Assembly (NCBI RefSeq): GCF_007747215.1
Contig: NZ_CP036273.1
Coordinates: 62,001 to 126,000, forward strand
Source of the DNA: Urbifossiella limnaea
GTDB taxonomy: Bacteria; Planctomycetota; Planctomycetia; Gemmatales; Gemmataceae
Length of the DNA stretch: 64,000 nucleotides
Direction: 5' to 3'
The translations under genes and the position numbers were made by a program. The notes beneath the pieces were generated by a model. The model saw only the letters and a program-made list of their open reading frames with translations, did no database searches and was not told the origin of the DNA. Positions 16,901-24,783 of this stretch are shown in pieces. Position 1 is the stretch's first letter. Every line of letters begins with the position of its first letter.

Positions 16901-17521
16901 CTGCATCCGCAGCGTGCGCAGCTGCGCGTCGAGGCCGTCCAGGCGGTCGCGCGATCGCGTGAGGTTGCTCTCGACGGCGACCAGCTTCCGCAGCGCCTCG
17001 TTCTTCTTCGCCTTGAACCGGCTGATGCCGGCGGCCTCGTCGAAGATTTCGCGGCGGTCCTTCGTGGACGCCTGCAACAGCTCGTCCACGCGGCCCTGGG
17101 CGATGATCGTGTAGCCGCCGGACCCCGCGCCGGTGCCGAGGAAGATGTCCTTGATGTCCTTCAGCCGCGACATCATGCCGTTGATGAGGTACTCGCCGGT
17201 GCCGTCGCGGTAGACGCGGCGCGTCACCTGCACCTCGTCGGCATCGACCCCCAACAGCCGGCGGGCGTTGTCGAAGGTGACCGTCACCTCGGCCATGCCG
17301 AGGCTCTTGCGGGAGGAGGAGCCGTTGAAGATGACGTCGGCCATCTCGCCGCCGCGGAGGCTCTTGGCGGACTGCTCGCCGAGAATCCAGCGGACGGCGT
17401 CGACGACGTTGCTCTTGCCGGACCCGTTGGGGCCGACCACGGCGGTGACGCCGGGGGAGAAGTCGAGCCGGGTCTTGTCGGCGAACGACTTGAACCCGAC
17501 GAGTTCGAGGCGGCTGAGCAT
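13976..17521 (-). CDS. smc: chromosome segregation protein SMC
   Basis: A 1181-residue structural-maintenance-of-chromosomes ATPase. The N-terminal head has FKSFADKTRLDFSPGVTAVVGPNGSGKSNVVDA (Walker A near 32-39); the C-terminal head has LLSGGERTLTAIALLLA and PFCLLDEVDAALDEANT (signature and Walker B). Between them are two long coiled coils rich in alanine, glutamate and arginine, with a hinge at about 490-660 (VPGRVGFIPL, VVLADTLADARRHPGRRVIT, GDLLEPDGTL). It condenses and helps segregate the chromosome as a dimer with ScpA/ScpB, not seen here. The length fits the family. Its last 31 codons are duplicated at 13006-13102. The start at 17521 (MLSRLELVGFKSFADKT) is the standard one. Confidence 0.96.
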   Translation of the reverse strand: MLSRLELVGFKSFADKTRLDFSPGVTAVVGPNGSGKSNVVDAVRWILGEQSAKSLRGGEMADVIFNGSSSRKSLGMAEVTVTFDNARRLLGVDADEVQVTRRVYRDGTGEYLINGMMSRLKDIKDIFLGTGAGSGGYTIIAQGRVDELLQASTKDRREIFDEAAGISRFKAKKNEALRKLVAVESNLTRSRDRLDGLDAQLRTLRMQASKAQKYKEYSDRLKELRVGLGAKEYRDLSAALAAEEAALAELTAAAGGSAARAEELDRTARALDAAVTATEAELRREEAALADARQRIAGFEAGAKHDRAAAAEHEAEVARVAKARADIAARLRGIEAELATAASAAQAADAAFVAETHTAEAATAALAAATSHAADVTARITAGQERQFDLVRRATAARGRTTASLEQVERLQAGYTRKRGELGHLGARRGGLETALDGLSRADADVQARLADARDSLDRLHSERDALDHAQETVQGRLEALRVRQGDLRGRVEVLEGLERAQEGLGAGVRAVLDLLRTGTRTLPTPLPLVADLLTVPREVAGLVELALGDAAQRFVVRDPGAVDAVVAAVTGVPGRVGFIPLAPPNPPADADGSPLTLASFVRCEHPDFAALPDQLLGAVVLADTLADARRHPGRRVITRAGDLLEPDGTLTVGPVVGGAGLVSRKSELRDLRDQSRALAADVTAAEAELADLRRDADAVAGRAEAAEAEIDLLSGEAGDLQQRIAVQRQQLDELDDRIELLRAEARTDEEEVRRAEAAWVGAKLEAEAAEAEAAGLETELERLKSEAKAAAEAQAAAQEAHTAAQVSAGRAAADRDRTRDRLAGLEADLRKRKIEAIDQSAAFRTAQGRLAETVLSILRATASAAAAFAEKEARERQAAGLSGRAAADRAARDAARRELDGIRTGWQEQQAAAHARDLAVHDLRARREAVAARLREDYGIDLTQEPADGADPGPALSAAQEIDDLRKKLARLGSVNLEALDELARVEAEHDGLKAQHDDLAAARKSLTDVIDAINGESRALFTNTLTAVRGYFQELFRKLFGGGQADVVLEDGVDVLESGIEITARPPGKELRALSLLSGGERTLTAIALLLAIFRNKPSPFCLLDEVDAALDEANTARLAGVLREFLDRSQFIVITHKKRTMAAADRLWGVTMQESGISRVLPMRFEDWPDEEPAQQAA

Positions 17522-17530
17522 GGCTTTGGA

Positions 17531-17648
17531 GTGGGCAGTGGGCCGTGGACAGTGGGCCGTTAAGGACAGGAGCCGGGAGCGGGACGACGAAGCCCGAGGG
17601 CGGTGAACCCCCGGGCTCGGTCTTCACTGTCCACGGCCCACTGTCCAC
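17531..17648. repeat. palindromic element, 24-bp stem ('GGCCGTGGACAGTG' family)
   Basis: Arms 17531-17554 and 17625-17648 pair with one mismatch over 24 bp. Each arm holds tandem words (GTGGGCAGTG-GGCCGTGGACAGTG). The loop of 70 nt is GC-rich. It lies between the start of smc and the stop of the FlgI-like gene, both on the minus strand. Confidence 0.9.
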
Positions 17649-17654
17649 GGCCCG

Positions 17655-19670
17655 CTACCGCCCGAACACCGTCCCCGGGTTCGTGCCGCGCGGGGCGGCG
17701 GCCGCCGGCGCCGGCTCGGTCGCGGTCGTCGGCACCACCGGGCTCAGGCCTTCGGCCTGGGCCGGGGCCGCCGGCTGGCGCGGGCCGAACAGCCGACCCG
17801 GCTCGCGGCTCAGCGGCGCCCGCACCGGGGCGTCGGCCGGCCGCGCCTCGCTCGGGTCCGCCGGCAGGTCCACGCCCGCGGCTTCGAGTTCGAGGCTCGA
17901 CGCGCCCACCCGGGCCACCTCCACGTCGGCCTTGACCAGCGTCGGGTCCAGCCGGGCGAAGTTCGCCAGCTGCTGCACGGAGAGCTGCCGCGGGATCGCG
18001 TCCTGGGCCAGCGCCGCGGTCATCACCTGGGCGTTGTCGGCCCGGCGGACCAGCTCGACCGCCTCGCCGTACCCGCCGCCGAGCCGCGCCACCGTCGCCA
18101 GCACCGCGGTCAGGTCGGTCGGGCAGGTCACTTCCTTCACGTCCGGCTGGCCCTTCACCCGGACGATCCGGCTCACCTTCGCCTCCGGGCCGTTGGCCGG
18201 CACGCTGACGGTGAACTCGGTCCCGAGCGGCAGCGTGAACGGGCCGCGCAGCTTCACCGAGTCGCCGAACACCACGATCTCCGAGCGGCGGTCCGACGCG
18301 ACGTGGACCATGCCGGGCGAGCCCGCGGCCACGCGGTGGACGTGGAAGCTGTCGTTGAGCAGGGTGCCGCGGATCGCCGGGTGCTGCTCGTCGGCCAGCC
18401 GCAGGGCGATGAACGCGCCGTACCGCACCTGCGGGTCGGGGTTGCCGAGCAGGTCGGTGAGGCGGTCGGTGCAGGCGGCGTCGTCCATCACGGCCAGCGC
18501 CTTCAGGGCGTGCGCCCGCAGGGCGGGGTGTTCTTCCACCGTCTTGGCGAGCACCTCGGCGCCGTCGGTGTGGCCGAGGTACGTCAGCGCCTCCGCGGCC
18601 GCGAACCGGACCCACGGCGACGGGCTCTCGAGCCCCACCCGCAGCGGCCGCCGGCTGTCGCCGCCGAGGGCTTCGAGCTTCACCGCGGCGACGAGGCAGG
18701 TGGCCGGGTCGAGCAACTCGGCGGCGAGCTTCTCGCGGTAGATGCTCCCCGGGGCGACCGGGATCATCGGCACCTGGCGGGACACGAGGAGGAAGCGGTG
18801 GTGGTTGTGGCGGTAGGCGTGGGGGACGTTGACGACGATGGCCTTCGGCTGCGCCTCGGCCACCTTGCGGCCGGGGTCGCCGTTGGCGTGGAAGGTGGCG
18901 TTCAGCCGCTCGGCCACCTCGGCGGCCATGCGGATGTTGTCGTCGCCGGCCTTCAGGACGTAGAAGTACGGGCGGTTGTCGGCGACCTTCGCCCCGGCCC
19001 ACACCTTGCCGACGCGGCGGGTCGGCTCCTCGCCGTCCACCGTCGGGTTGGCCCGCTCGGCGCTCTCGTAGGTGCCGGCGACGACGGCGGCCTTGTCGAC
19101 CGTGCGCGCCCACGTCTTGCCGAGCAGCAGCCGGCCGGGCGGGCCGCTCGGGGCGGTGCCCTTGGCCAGCGCCGAGATGTTCGAGGTGGTGTCGTACTCG
19201 GTCAGCTCGCACGGGTACAGCAGGCCGCCGCGGAGGCTCACCGTCTTGCTGTCCTCGGGGACGGTGACGGTCAGGTCGAGCGTCTCGCCCTTCCGCGCCC
19301 CCGGCGGGATGACGGCCGACACGAGGACCAGCGAGGTGGTCTTGGTCGGGTCTTCGAGGATGTCGCGGATGTTGGTCCAGCCCTGCTTCTTCAGGCTGGT
19401 CTCGAGCATGGTCCGCCACCCGCCGGCGGGGGCGTGGCTGCCGGCGCCGGGCGGGAGGCGGTAGACCAGGGCGACGCCGCTGACGTGGACCGGCCCCATG
19501 TTGTCGGGGATGGTCTTGCTGCCGACGGTGGCGTAGGCGTCGGGGTCGATCGGCTCGTCGGAGCCGATCTGCGACCGGCCCTGTACCTTCTCGGCCGGCG
19601 TGTTCAGGCACCCGGTCGGGAGCACGGCGACGGCCGCCAGCCCGCCCCACAGGACGCTCGCCCGGAGCAT
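17655..19670 (-). CDS. lipoprotein with FlgI (P-ring)-like domain and HEAT-type repeats
   Basis: The 671-residue protein has a lipoprotein signal ending LPTGC (cysteine 21). Residues of about 50-200 follow the FlgI P-ring pattern: GVALVYRLPPGAG.., the ML..LKKQGW..IRDI stretch, SLVLVSAVIPPGARKGETLDLTVT and KTVSLRGGLLYPCEL. Residues of about 350-480 contain HEAT/armadillo-like repeats (SPWVRFAAAEALTYLG, HPALRAHALKALAVM, DPQVRYGAFIALRLA). A further beta domain and a proline-rich tail follow. No flagellar gene is nearby, so a secretin-side or envelope-ring role is a possibility rather than motility. It is divergent from gspE, which fits an envelope complex, but this is inference. The upstream in-frame ATG at 19760 lacks a signal peptide. 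Confidence 0.75.
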   Translation of the reverse strand: MLRASVLWGGLAAVAVLPTGCLNTPAEKVQGRSQIGSDEPIDPDAYATVGSKTIPDNMGPVHVSGVALVYRLPPGAGSHAPAGGWRTMLETSLKKQGWTNIRDILEDPTKTTSLVLVSAVIPPGARKGETLDLTVTVPEDSKTVSLRGGLLYPCELTEYDTTSNISALAKGTAPSGPPGRLLLGKTWARTVDKAAVVAGTYESAERANPTVDGEEPTRRVGKVWAGAKVADNRPYFYVLKAGDDNIRMAAEVAERLNATFHANGDPGRKVAEAQPKAIVVNVPHAYRHNHHRFLLVSRQVPMIPVAPGSIYREKLAAELLDPATCLVAAVKLEALGGDSRRPLRVGLESPSPWVRFAAAEALTYLGHTDGAEVLAKTVEEHPALRAHALKALAVMDDAACTDRLTDLLGNPDPQVRYGAFIALRLADEQHPAIRGTLLNDSFHVHRVAAGSPGMVHVASDRRSEIVVFGDSVKLRGPFTLPLGTEFTVSVPANGPEAKVSRIVRVKGQPDVKEVTCPTDLTAVLATVARLGGGYGEAVELVRRADNAQVMTAALAQDAIPRQLSVQQLANFARLDPTLVKADVEVARVGASSLELEAAGVDLPADPSEARPADAPVRAPLSREPGRLFGPRQPAAPAQAEGLSPVVPTTATEPAPAAAAPRGTNPGTVFGR

Positions 19671-19808
19671 ACGGTTCCCCTCCGGCAGCCGGCGAGTTCC
19701 CCCGAACCCGATCCCGGCCGCCCGACCCGACTGCGGATACGGCGATTCGTCGCGGACCATACCGCGGCGTCGGATTCGGTCAAGGCCGAAGTGCGCGGCT
19801 CGGCCGAA

Positions 19809-19836
19809 GCCCGCCCGTTGCAGCGGGCGGGGTTTT
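19809..19836 (+). other. GC hairpin followed by T-run in the gspE leader region
   Basis: CCCGCCCGTTGCAGCGGGCGGG forms a 7-8 bp stem followed by GTTTTC on the plus strand. It lies between the divergent FlgI-like lipoprotein and gspE genes, so it may be an upstream attenuator-like structure or a relic terminator. It was read by eye only. Confidence 0.4.
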
Positions 19837-19913
19837 CAGCCCCGACCGTCCCAACCGGACCCTCCCCGGCCGCCCGGCTTACCCAGATTCAGCCCCTTCT
19901 CATCGGCGTCGGG

Positions 19914-19919
19914 TACAAT
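19914..19919 (+). promoter_or_regulatory. candidate -10 box TACAAT for gspE
   Basis: TACAAT (five of six consensus bases) lies 38 bp before the gspE ATG. No good -35 hexamer at 16-18 bp spacing was found. The same TACAAT word occurs upstream of the zinc-ribbon gene at 60771. Confidence 0.35.
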
Positions 19920-19951
19920 CCCCCTACGCACCGCTACGCACCGGGCCTGCC

Positions 19952-21715
19952 ATGCAGCTGCTCCAGACGCTCGTCGACCGCGGCCTGCTCCCCGCCGCGG
20001 ACCGCGGCCGCGCCGCCGATGCCATCGCCGCCAGCCCCAACTTCCCGCCCCACCAGGTGCTCGTCGACAGGGGCTTCCTCAAGGAAGAAACCCTCCTCCC
20101 CGTCCTCGCCGAGGAGTTCGGCCTCGAACTGGTCGACCTGTCGCACGCCACCGTCACCCCCGAGGTGCTCGCGGCCATGCCGCCGCGGCTCGTCCACCGC
20201 AAGAACCTGTTCCCGCTGTCGCGCCACAACGGCACCCTCGTCGTCGCCACCGGCGACCCGTTCGACGCCTACGCCCTGGACGAGCTCGCCACGCTCACCG
20301 GCCTGCACGTGCTGCCGGTGCTGGCCCCGGGCCGCGAAATCGCCCGCCTCATCAAGGCGCACTTCGGCGTCGGCGGCGACACGATCACGGCCCTCCTCGC
20401 CGAGCGCGAGGAGGAAGAGGTCGAGCTGCTGGAGAACATCGAGGCCGACGACAGCGAGCTCGCCAAGCAGGCGCAGGACGCCTCGGTCGTGAAGCTGGTG
20501 AACCAGATTCTCGTCGAGGCCGCCAACGAGCGGGCGTCGGACATCCACGTCGAGCCGGAGGAGAAGGGCCTCCGCATCCGCTACCGCATCGACGGCCTGT
20601 TGCAGCAGCAGAACGTGCCGCCGGAGATCAACCGGTTCCAGCTGGCGATCCTGAGCCGCCTGAAGATCATGGCCCGGCTGAACATCGCCGAGAAGCGGCT
20701 GCCGCAGGACGGCCGCATCAAGATGAAGGTCGCCGGCCGCGAGATCGACGTCCGCGTGTCCATCATCCCGATGGTGCACGGCGAGGGCGTCGTCATGCGT
20801 CTGCTCGACAAGGGCCGCATGGCCTTCAACCTGAAGACGTGCGGCATGCTGCCGGACATTTACGACACCTTCAAGCAGCTGATCGACCGCCCGCACGGCA
20901 TCGTGCTCGTCACCGGCCCCACCGGCTCGGGTAAGTCCACGACGCTGTACTCGGCGCTGAACGAGATCAAGGACGAATCGACCAAGATCATCACCGTCGA
21001 GGACCCGGTCGAGTACCAGCAGGAAGGCATCAGCCAGATCCAGACGCACACGAAGATCGGGCTGACGTTCGGCGCCGCGCTCCGCAGCATCCTGCGCCAC
21101 GACCCGGACGTGATTCTCGTCGGCGAAATCCGCGACCTGGAGACGGCCGAGATGGCCATCCAGGCGTCGCTGACGGGTCACATGGTGTTCAGCACGCTGC
21201 ACACGAACGACGCGCCGAGCGCCTTCACCCGCATGATCGACATGGGCGTCGAGCCGTTCCTGGTGTCGAGCACGGTGGAAGGGGTGATGGCGCAGCGGCT
21301 GGTGCGGACGATCTGCCCGGACTGCAAGACGGCGTTCGAGCCGGACCTGGACGACCTGCCGCTGGACTTCCCGCTCCGCAAGGGCGGCGTGAAGCCGAGC
21401 CCGGAGATCGCCATCCAGCAGGGGATGGTGGAGATGATGGGCGACGCCCAGAACGGCGGCAAGCTGTGGAAGGGCGTGGGCTGCCGGGCGTGCCGGCAGG
21501 GCGGGTTCCGCGGCCGGACGGGCATCCACGAGCTGATGGTGAACAACGAGGTGATCAAGGACCTGATCGTGCAGCGGGTGAACTCGGGCGTGATCCGCCT
21601 GGAGGCGCTGCGGTCCGGCATGGTGACGCTGCGGCAGGACGGCTGGCGCAAGGTGCTCAACGGCACCACCACCGTGGACGAGGTGGGGCGGGTGACGGCT
21701 GGGGACATTAGCTAA
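19952..21715 (+). CDS. gspE: type II secretion / type IV pilus assembly ATPase (GspE/PilB family)
   Basis: This 587-residue cytoplasmic hexameric ATPase powers pseudopilus assembly. An N-terminal MshEN/GSPII_E domain (..LLPVLAEEFGLELVDL..) covers residues 1-150. The catalytic part has the signature VKLVNQILVEAANERASDIHVEP, Walker A GPTGSGKSTT near 324, Asp box EDPVEYQQEGISQ, and Walker B VILVGEIRDLETAEMA near 388. The tetracysteine zinc motif is split: CPDC near 456 and CRAC near 510, with an unusually long acidic insertion between them. The gene heads the secretion cluster. Its TAA stop is immediately joined to a 33-bp palindromic element that ends at the gspF start codon. Confidence 0.94.
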   Translation: MQLLQTLVDRGLLPAADRGRAADAIAASPNFPPHQVLVDRGFLKEETLLPVLAEEFGLELVDLSHATVTPEVLAAMPPRLVHRKNLFPLSRHNGTLVVATGDPFDAYALDELATLTGLHVLPVLAPGREIARLIKAHFGVGGDTITALLAEREEEEVELLENIEADDSELAKQAQDASVVKLVNQILVEAANERASDIHVEPEEKGLRIRYRIDGLLQQQNVPPEINRFQLAILSRLKIMARLNIAEKRLPQDGRIKMKVAGREIDVRVSIIPMVHGEGVVMRLLDKGRMAFNLKTCGMLPDIYDTFKQLIDRPHGIVLVTGPTGSGKSTTLYSALNEIKDESTKIITVEDPVEYQQEGISQIQTHTKIGLTFGAALRSILRHDPDVILVGEIRDLETAEMAIQASLTGHMVFSTLHTNDAPSAFTRMIDMGVEPFLVSSTVEGVMAQRLVRTICPDCKTAFEPDLDDLPLDFPLRKGGVKPSPEIAIQQGMVEMMGDAQNGGKLWKGVGCRACRQGGFRGRTGIHELMVNNEVIKDLIVQRVNSGVIRLEALRSGMVTLRQDGWRKVLNGTTTVDEVGRVTAGDIS

Positions 21716-21801
21716 GTTGGTAGTTGGCAGTTGGCAGTTGGTAGTCGGACGCGATCCGGCACGGCTGGCGACTACCAACTGCCAACTGCCAACTACCAAC
21801 T
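21715..21801. repeat. palindromic element, 33-bp perfect stem, exactly filling the gspE-gspF gap
   Basis: Arms 21715-21747 and 21769-21801 pair perfectly over 33 bp. The arms contain tandem copies of the word AGTTGGC / AGTTGGT. The left arm begins on the last base of the gspE TAA stop and the right arm ends one base before the gspF ATG. No separate Shine-Dalgarno sequence fits between the genes. Confidence 0.96.
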
Positions 21802-23013
21802 ATGCCAGACTTTACCTACGACGCCCTGAACCGCACCGGGTCGAAGACCACGGGCACCATCGCCGCCAACACCGAGCGCGAGGCCGCCATGGCCCTCGAC
21901 GCCAAGGGGCTGTTCCCCACCCGCATCGCCCTCGCCCGCACCCAGGCCGCCACCGGCGGGTTCTTCAGCCGCGTCTCCGCCCGCAACCTCGCCACCTTCT
22001 ACTCCCAGCTCGCCGACCTGCTCCAGACCGGCGTGCCGCTGCTGCGGTCGCTGGAGCTGCTGGAACGCCAGAGCACCAACCCCAAGCTCCAGGCCGTCGT
22101 CCGCGAGGTGCGCGGCAAGGTCGCCGACGGCACCGGGCTGGCCCAGGCCATGGCCCAGCACCCCAGCGTGTTCGACGAGCTCGCCGTCAGCATGGTCAAG
22201 GCCGGGCAGGAGGGCGGCTTCCTCGAAGACGTGCTCAAGCGCATCAGCGTCTTCGTCGAGCACCAGGAGGACATCAAGGCCAAGGTCGTCGGCGCCCTCG
22301 CCTACCCGGCCTTCCTGGCGCTGGCCGGGTTCCTCGTGCTGAACATCCTGGTCATCTTCTTCGTGCCGAAGTTCGCGCCGGTGTTCGAGAAGCTCAAGGA
22401 GAAGGACGACCTGCCCGGCCTCACCATGGCCCTCATGGCGTTCAGCGACTTCCTCCGCTCCTGGCAGGGGTTCGTCGTGGGCGTCCTCGCCGTCGTCGGA
22501 TTCGTCGCATTCGTCCGCTGGACGCGCGGCAACGGCCGCGTGTGGGCCGACCGCGTCCGCATCCGGCTGCCGCTGTTCGGCAAGGTATTCCTCGCGCTGG
22601 CGCTGTCGCGGTTCACCCGCATCCTGGGGACGATGCTGCACAACGGCATCCCCATCCTGCGGGCGCTGACCATCGCCAAGGACTCCACCGGCAACCGCGT
22701 CCTCACCGCCGCCATCGAGAAGAGCGCCGAGAACGTCACCGCCGGCGAGAAGCTCGCCGACCCGCTCCGCAAGTCGGGCTACTTCCCGCCCGATGTCGTT
22801 GAGATGATTGCGATTGGGGAAGAAGCGAACACGCTCGAACGGGTGTTGATCGACATTTCGGACAGCCTGGAGAAGCGCACGGCCCGGCAGCTCGAACTCA
22901 TGGTCAAGCTGTTGGAGCCGATCATGTTGCTCGTCATGGCTGGCGTCACGCTGCTGGTCGTCGCCGGGCTGCTGCTGCCGGTCTTCAAGATGGGTCAGAC
23001 CGTCGGAGGGTAG
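21802..23013 (+). CDS. gspF: type II secretion inner membrane platform protein GspF
   Basis: The 403-residue protein is a PilC/GspF platform. It starts MPDFTYDALNRTGSKTTG, then holds two T2SSF repeats: the first around VSARNLATFYSQLADLLQTGVPLLRSLELL, the second around ALSRFTRILGTMLHNGIPILRALTIAK. Three membrane spans are visible (LALAGFLVLNILVIFFVPKF, FVVGVLAVVGFVAF, IMLLVMAGVTLLVVAGLLLPVF). The second-domain signature VVEMIAIGEEANTLERVL is complete. It anchors the GspE ATPase at the inner membrane and directs pseudopilin polymerisation. Translation begins directly after the palindrome arm, so initiation may be coupled to gspE. Confidence 0.94.
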   Translation: MPDFTYDALNRTGSKTTGTIAANTEREAAMALDAKGLFPTRIALARTQAATGGFFSRVSARNLATFYSQLADLLQTGVPLLRSLELLERQSTNPKLQAVVREVRGKVADGTGLAQAMAQHPSVFDELAVSMVKAGQEGGFLEDVLKRISVFVEHQEDIKAKVVGALAYPAFLALAGFLVLNILVIFFVPKFAPVFEKLKEKDDLPGLTMALMAFSDFLRSWQGFVVGVLAVVGFVAFVRWTRGNGRVWADRVRIRLPLFGKVFLALALSRFTRILGTMLHNGIPILRALTIAKDSTGNRVLTAAIEKSAENVTAGEKLADPLRKSGYFPPDVVEMIAIGEEANTLERVLIDISDSLEKRTARQLELMVKLLEPIMLLVMAGVTLLVVAGLLLPVFKMGQTVGG

Positions 23014-23025
23014 TCGTAAGGTGTT

Positions 23026-23071
23026 GCCGCTTGCGGCTTAGCGGCGTGAACGCCGCTAAGCCGCAAGCGGC
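23026..23071. repeat. palindromic element, 21-bp perfect stem ('GCCGCTTGCGGC' family, copy 2)
   Basis: Arms 23026-23046 and 23051-23071 pair perfectly with a TGAA loop. It shares the outer half of its stem with the elements at 6487 and 28044. It lies 12 nt after the gspF stop. Confidence 0.95.
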
Positions 23072-23164
23072 GAAACCGGGAGCGGCCCCCTGGGGGTAAT
23101 CCTGAGACCGAAATGAGTCGCTCGATCGGCCGTTCTCTCATCACCGGTTAAGCCCCCCTGCGGC

Positions 23165-23170
23165 TATAGT
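23165..23170 (+). promoter_or_regulatory. candidate -10 box TATAGT upstream of gspG
   Basis: TATAGT followed by TAACATTG stands out in a GC-rich gap about 64 bp before the gspG ATG. A -35 match at the right distance is weak. A separate promoter for the major pseudopilin would make sense because it is needed in excess; this is inference. Confidence 0.35.
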
Positions 23171-23233
23171 TAACATTGTCCCCCCCGCCAGTACGGCCCC
23201 GCTTCTGCCGACGGACCGAAGGAGACCGCGACC

Positions 23234-23683
23234 ATGATCCTCACCCCCGCCTCCACCGCCCTCCGCCGGGCCAACCGCCGGGCCGGCTTCACGCTCCTCG
23301 AAGTGCTGGTCGTGGTCGCCATCCTGGTCATCCTCTCCACGGTCGCGGTCATCTCGACCATGACGTACCTGGAGACGGCCCGCAAGAGCCGGGCGCAGCT
23401 GCAGTGCAAGAGCCTGGCGCAGACCATCGAGGCGTACTACGTGAACCCGCAGAGCGGGAACCAGTACCCGACGAGCCTGCAGGACCTGCTCACCCCGCCG
23501 TTCGGCGGCGGCTCGATGCTCAAGAACGGCCAGGACGACCTGGTGGACCCGTGGGGCCAGCAGTACCAGGTGCAGTTCATCCAGGGGCAGGACGGCAACC
23601 AGGTGCCGCTGGTGTACACGAACGCGAAGGACGGCACCCCCATCAGCCAGTACGGCGCGGGGCCGCTGTCCAAGATGCAGTAG
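23234..23683 (+). CDS. gspG: major pseudopilin GspG
   Basis: The 149-residue protein has a type III signal RRAGFTLLEVLVVVAILVIL, with cleavage expected after the glycine and methylation of the new N-terminal phenylalanine; glutamate +5 is present. The body has YLETARKSRAQLQCKSLAQTIEAYY and the G-specific C-terminal part YPTSLQDLLTP..., DPWGQQYQV. ATG 23234 is preceded by GAAGGAGACCGCGACC, a good ribosome-binding site. It polymerises into the periplasmic pseudopilus. A prepilin peptidase gene is not in the window. Confidence 0.93.
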   Translation: MILTPASTALRRANRRAGFTLLEVLVVVAILVILSTVAVISTMTYLETARKSRAQLQCKSLAQTIEAYYVNPQSGNQYPTSLQDLLTPPFGGGSMLKNGQDDLVDPWGQQYQVQFIQGQDGNQVPLVYTNAKDGTPISQYGAGPLSKMQ

Positions 23684-23755
23684 CGGCCGGTCGCGGAGTT
23701 GTCGGCGCGGCGTTTCAGGACTCAGGAACGGATCCCCTACCCCACCGGTGACGCA

Positions 23756-24304
23756 GTGACCCGCCTTCGCCCCCGCCGCGCCGGCTTCACCCTGATGGAG
23801 ACGATGGCCGTCCTGGCCATCATCCTCATCATCGCCGCGGTCACGTTCCCGACGATCAACGGCCTGAAGGGGAACGCCGACCAGCGCGCCGCGGCCGACA
23901 TGGTCCGCGGCCGCATCGCCGACGCCCGCGGGCTGGCGATGGAGCGCGGCGAGCCGTACCGCCTGGCCATCAGCGCCGACGGCACCCGCATCCGCCTGGC
24001 CCCGGACACCGCCGACTTCGGCAGCCTCCCCGCGGCCGACGAGCCCGGCGCCGCCGTGACGTGCCTGGAGTCCCGGCTCGACAAGGCCACCGCCGGGCTG
24101 ATCGCCGACGAGTCGGCCGACGCCCCCGCCGGCGACGGCTCGTGGGTCACGGTCGGCACGTTCCTGCCGGACGGCACCTGCCGCGAGGTCGGCTCGGTGA
24201 TCGCCGTGAGCGAGGGCGGCTACCCGCCGATCCGCATCCAGCTCCGCGGCGTGTCCGGCTCGGCGCGGGTGCTGCCGAACGACAGCAAGTACGGGGGTGG
24301 GTGA
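23756..24304 (+). CDS. gspH: GspH-like minor pseudopilin
   Basis: About 182 residues from GTG 23756; an open frame extends to a TTG at 23699 but adds a non-typical leader. The prepilin motif is RRAGFTLMETMAVLAIILIIAAV. The next segment (NADQRAAADMVRGRIADARGLAMERGEPYRLAIS) is the usual GspH/FimT N-terminal helix and strand pattern. The C-terminal half is beta-rich (GSWVTVGTFLPDGTCREVGSV). It follows gspG after 70 bp, and its TGA overlaps the start of the next pseudopilin gene by one base, so the two are translationally coupled. Confidence 0.85.
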   Translation: MTRLRPRRAGFTLMETMAVLAIILIIAAVTFPTINGLKGNADQRAAADMVRGRIADARGLAMERGEPYRLAISADGTRIRLAPDTADFGSLPAADEPGAAVTCLESRLDKATAGLIADESADAPAGDGSWVTVGTFLPDGTCREVGSVIAVSEGGYPPIRIQLRGVSGSARVLPNDSKYGGG

Positions 24305-24783
24305 TGCCCCGGCCGACCGGCCGCGCCCGCCCCGGCCTCACGCTCATCGAAGTCCTCCTCGCGCTGGCCATCCTGCTCATGTCGCTGGCCGCCATCGGGC
24401 AGCTGGTGGACGTGGGCAGTAACCACGGCACCGTCGCCCAATTCCACGTCCGCGGCACCCGCCTCGCCCAGGACAAGCTCGCCGAGTGCGAGGCCGGCGT
24501 CATCGACGTCACGGCCGGCGGCGGCGGCACGTTCGAGCACGAGCCCGAGTGGTCGTGGAGTGTCGACTCGCAGCCGGAGACGGCAACGAACCTGTACCGG
24601 GTGACGGTGACGGTGAGCCGGGACGACCGCGGCAAGCCGTTCGAGGTGGTGCTGGCGCAGCTGATCTACGACCCGGCCATGACCGGCTCGGCGGCGCAGG
24701 CGCAGAAGCCGTCGCAGGCGGACGTGGACGCGGCGGAAGTGAACGGCGGGACCGGGACGCCCGCCACGGGGACCATGCCATGA
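24304..24783 (+). CDS. gspI: GspI-like minor pseudopilin
   Basis: A 159-residue protein beginning MPRPTGRARPGLTLIEVLLALAILLMSLAAIGQLV: a prepilin leader in which leucine replaces the usual phenylalanine after the glycine, with glutamate +5 kept. LAQDKLAECEAG is typical of GspI. The rest is short and beta-rich (WSWSVDSQPETATNLYRVTVTVS). Its stop and the start of the next gene overlap (ATGA at 24780-24783). It is assigned to I by order and motif. Confidence 0.83.
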   Translation: MPRPTGRARPGLTLIEVLLALAILLMSLAAIGQLVDVGSNHGTVAQFHVRGTRLAQDKLAECEAGVIDVTAGGGGTFEHEPEWSWSVDSQPETATNLYRVTVTVSRDDRGKPFEVVLAQLIYDPAMTGSAAQAQKPSQADVDAAEVNGGTGTPATGTMP

